Origin: Enterococcus devriesei
GTDB taxonomy: Bacteria; Bacillota; Bacilli; Lactobacillales; Enterococcaceae
Direction of reading: 5' to 3'
Length of the DNA: 64,000 bases
Assembly: GCF_001885905.1 (NCBI RefSeq)
Contig: NZ_JXKM01000005.1
Coordinates: 174,507 to 238,506, forward strand
The translations under genes were made by a program, and so were the position numbers. The notes under the pieces were generated by a model that did no database searches, was not told where the DNA came from, and saw only the letters and a list, made by a program, of their open reading frames with translations. Positions 63,491 through 64,000 of the stretch are shown one piece after another (within the stretch, counting starts at the first letter, position 1; every line of letters begins with the position of its first letter).

Positions 63491-63536
63491 AAAAAGCTTT
63501 AGCTTCCAGAATAACAGGAAGCTAAAGCTTTTCATT
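63491..63536. terminator. bidirectional terminator between HExxH gene and IscA-fold gene
   Basis: Perfect 15-bp-class stem AAAGCTTTAGCTTCC / GGAAGCTAAAGCTTT with T-runs on both sides. Confidence 0.9.
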
Positions 63537-63539
63537 TTT

Positions 63540-63887
63540 TTATTTACGTAAGTCAACGATCGGCACATTACCGTCAATCACACCGCTCGGACTTTTCAGT
63601 TTAATCAAAGCTAAACGGTCATCATACTCCAAACTCATTTGATCATCTAAATAAATTTTAGAATATTCTTTAATAGGAATTTCTCCCACATCACTATCGA
63701 TGTCTAAAGTATAATCTGAACGATCTTGATCCTGCGACAAGACTAGCAAACGAAAACTTGTATCTAAAGAACAAACGCCCATCTTCGAATACTTTCCCGC
63801 ACCATCATCTAAATCTAGAACCACTATGCCTTCTTTTTTGAAACTTGAAAGACGATCTTTTAATTCATCCGCTACTTTTAAATACAT
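63540..63887 (-). CDS. HesB/IscA-fold iron-sulfur biogenesis-family protein
   Basis: A 115-residue protein beginning MYLKVADELKDRL and containing LDLDDGAGKYSKMGVCSLDTSFRLL and SKIYLDDQM, the pattern of the lactic-acid-bacterial 'iron-sulfur cluster biosynthesis family' proteins (HesB-like fold). The cysteine triad of true A-type scaffolds is mostly missing (one Cys in GVCSLD), so cluster binding is doubtful. GAGGAG lies nine bases before ATG 63887; a longer frame upstream has no site. Confidence 0.8.
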   Translation of the reverse strand: MYLKVADELKDRLSSFKKEGIVVLDLDDGAGKYSKMGVCSLDTSFRLLVLSQDQDRSDYTLDIDSDVGEIPIKEYSKIYLDDQMSLEYDDRLALIKLKSPSGVIDGNVPIVDLRK

Positions 63888-63972
63888 TTCTATCATCTCC
63901 TCAAAACAAGCATAGCATTTTTTCATGTATTAAGGATAACCATTTGCTCAAATGTAATTTCACAAATTTATT

Positions 63973-64000
63973 CAAAAAAAAGACAATCAATTGATTGTCT
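63973..64000 (-). terminator. terminator of a gene beyond the right edge
   Basis: Perfect 20-bp palindrome AGACAATCAATTGATTGTCT followed by eight T residues on the minus strand; the gene it ends lies outside the window. Confidence 0.75.

Overview
The window reads as chromosomal DNA of a low-GC Gram-positive coccus of the order Lactobacillales, most likely an Enterococcus. Supporting features are the rpoY-rnjA pair, rex, ezrA, a valS T-box leader, PepC and PepS peptidases, a LysM/transglycosylase-like secreted protein, strong AGGAGG ribosome binding sites, and promoters with 17-bp spacers. I could not fix the species. I see no insertion sequence, integrase, phage gene, CRISPR array or replication origin. 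Both window ends cut through neighbouring units: a partial iron-sulfur gene at 1-227 and the terminator of an unseen gene at 63973-64000.

Layout. 1-4 kb: Fe-S protein (partial), small hypothetical, gamma-carbonic-anhydrase-like protein, PepS peptidase and YjeM-type permease. 4.4-8 kb: a two-gene heterodimeric ABC exporter with one degenerate ATP site. 8.4-10.3 kb: rpoY and rnjA. 10.5-14.2 kb: TetR regulator, cold-shock protein, radC, HAD phosphatase, folC. 14.4-20.9 kb: valS with its T-box, rex with its own operator, thiI, cysteine desulfurase. 21-33 kb: ezrA, aspartate kinase, then house-keeping singletons (MazG-like, Cof, DUF72, asparaginase, acyl-ACP thioesterase, fructosamine-kinase-like, protein phosphatase, pepC, acyltransferase). 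33.3-34.9 kb: tRNA-Asn, a serine hydrolase and tRNA-Thr.

34.9-52.6 kb is the metabolic island. The first half is a complete hexuronate pathway: uxuB, uxuA, uxaC, a GPH-type transporter, kdgA and kdgK, with a divergent GntR/FadR-type regulator. It would take glucuronate to pyruvate and glyceraldehyde-3-phosphate. The second half is a beta-galactoside/galactosamine module: GH35 beta-galactosidase with a mannose-type PTS (IIB, IIC, IID, IIA) and a divergent GntR/UTRA regulator, then an operon of GntR/UTRA regulator, agaS, lacD and lacC. Imported sugar phosphate would be processed by AgaS, LacC and LacD to triose phosphates. Clear palindromic operators, promoters and cre-like sites can be placed in this island.

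53-64 kb: a LysM cell-wall protein behind about 700 bp of non-coding DNA; a three-gene membrane glycosylation cassette (GtrB/DPM1-like transferase, polytopic GT-C-like protein, cellulose-synthase-like transferase); a HAD phosphatase; a VOC dioxygenase plus flavin-reductase-like pair behind a palindrome typical of quinone/MarR-type control; an unrecognised membrane-anchored HExxH protein; and an IscA-fold protein. The least explained items are the glycosylation cassette, the HExxH protein and a family of hairpin-bearing intergenic repeats that sits right behind intrinsic terminators (17.1, 21.0 and 24.7 kb). I see no convincing new defence or mobile system.
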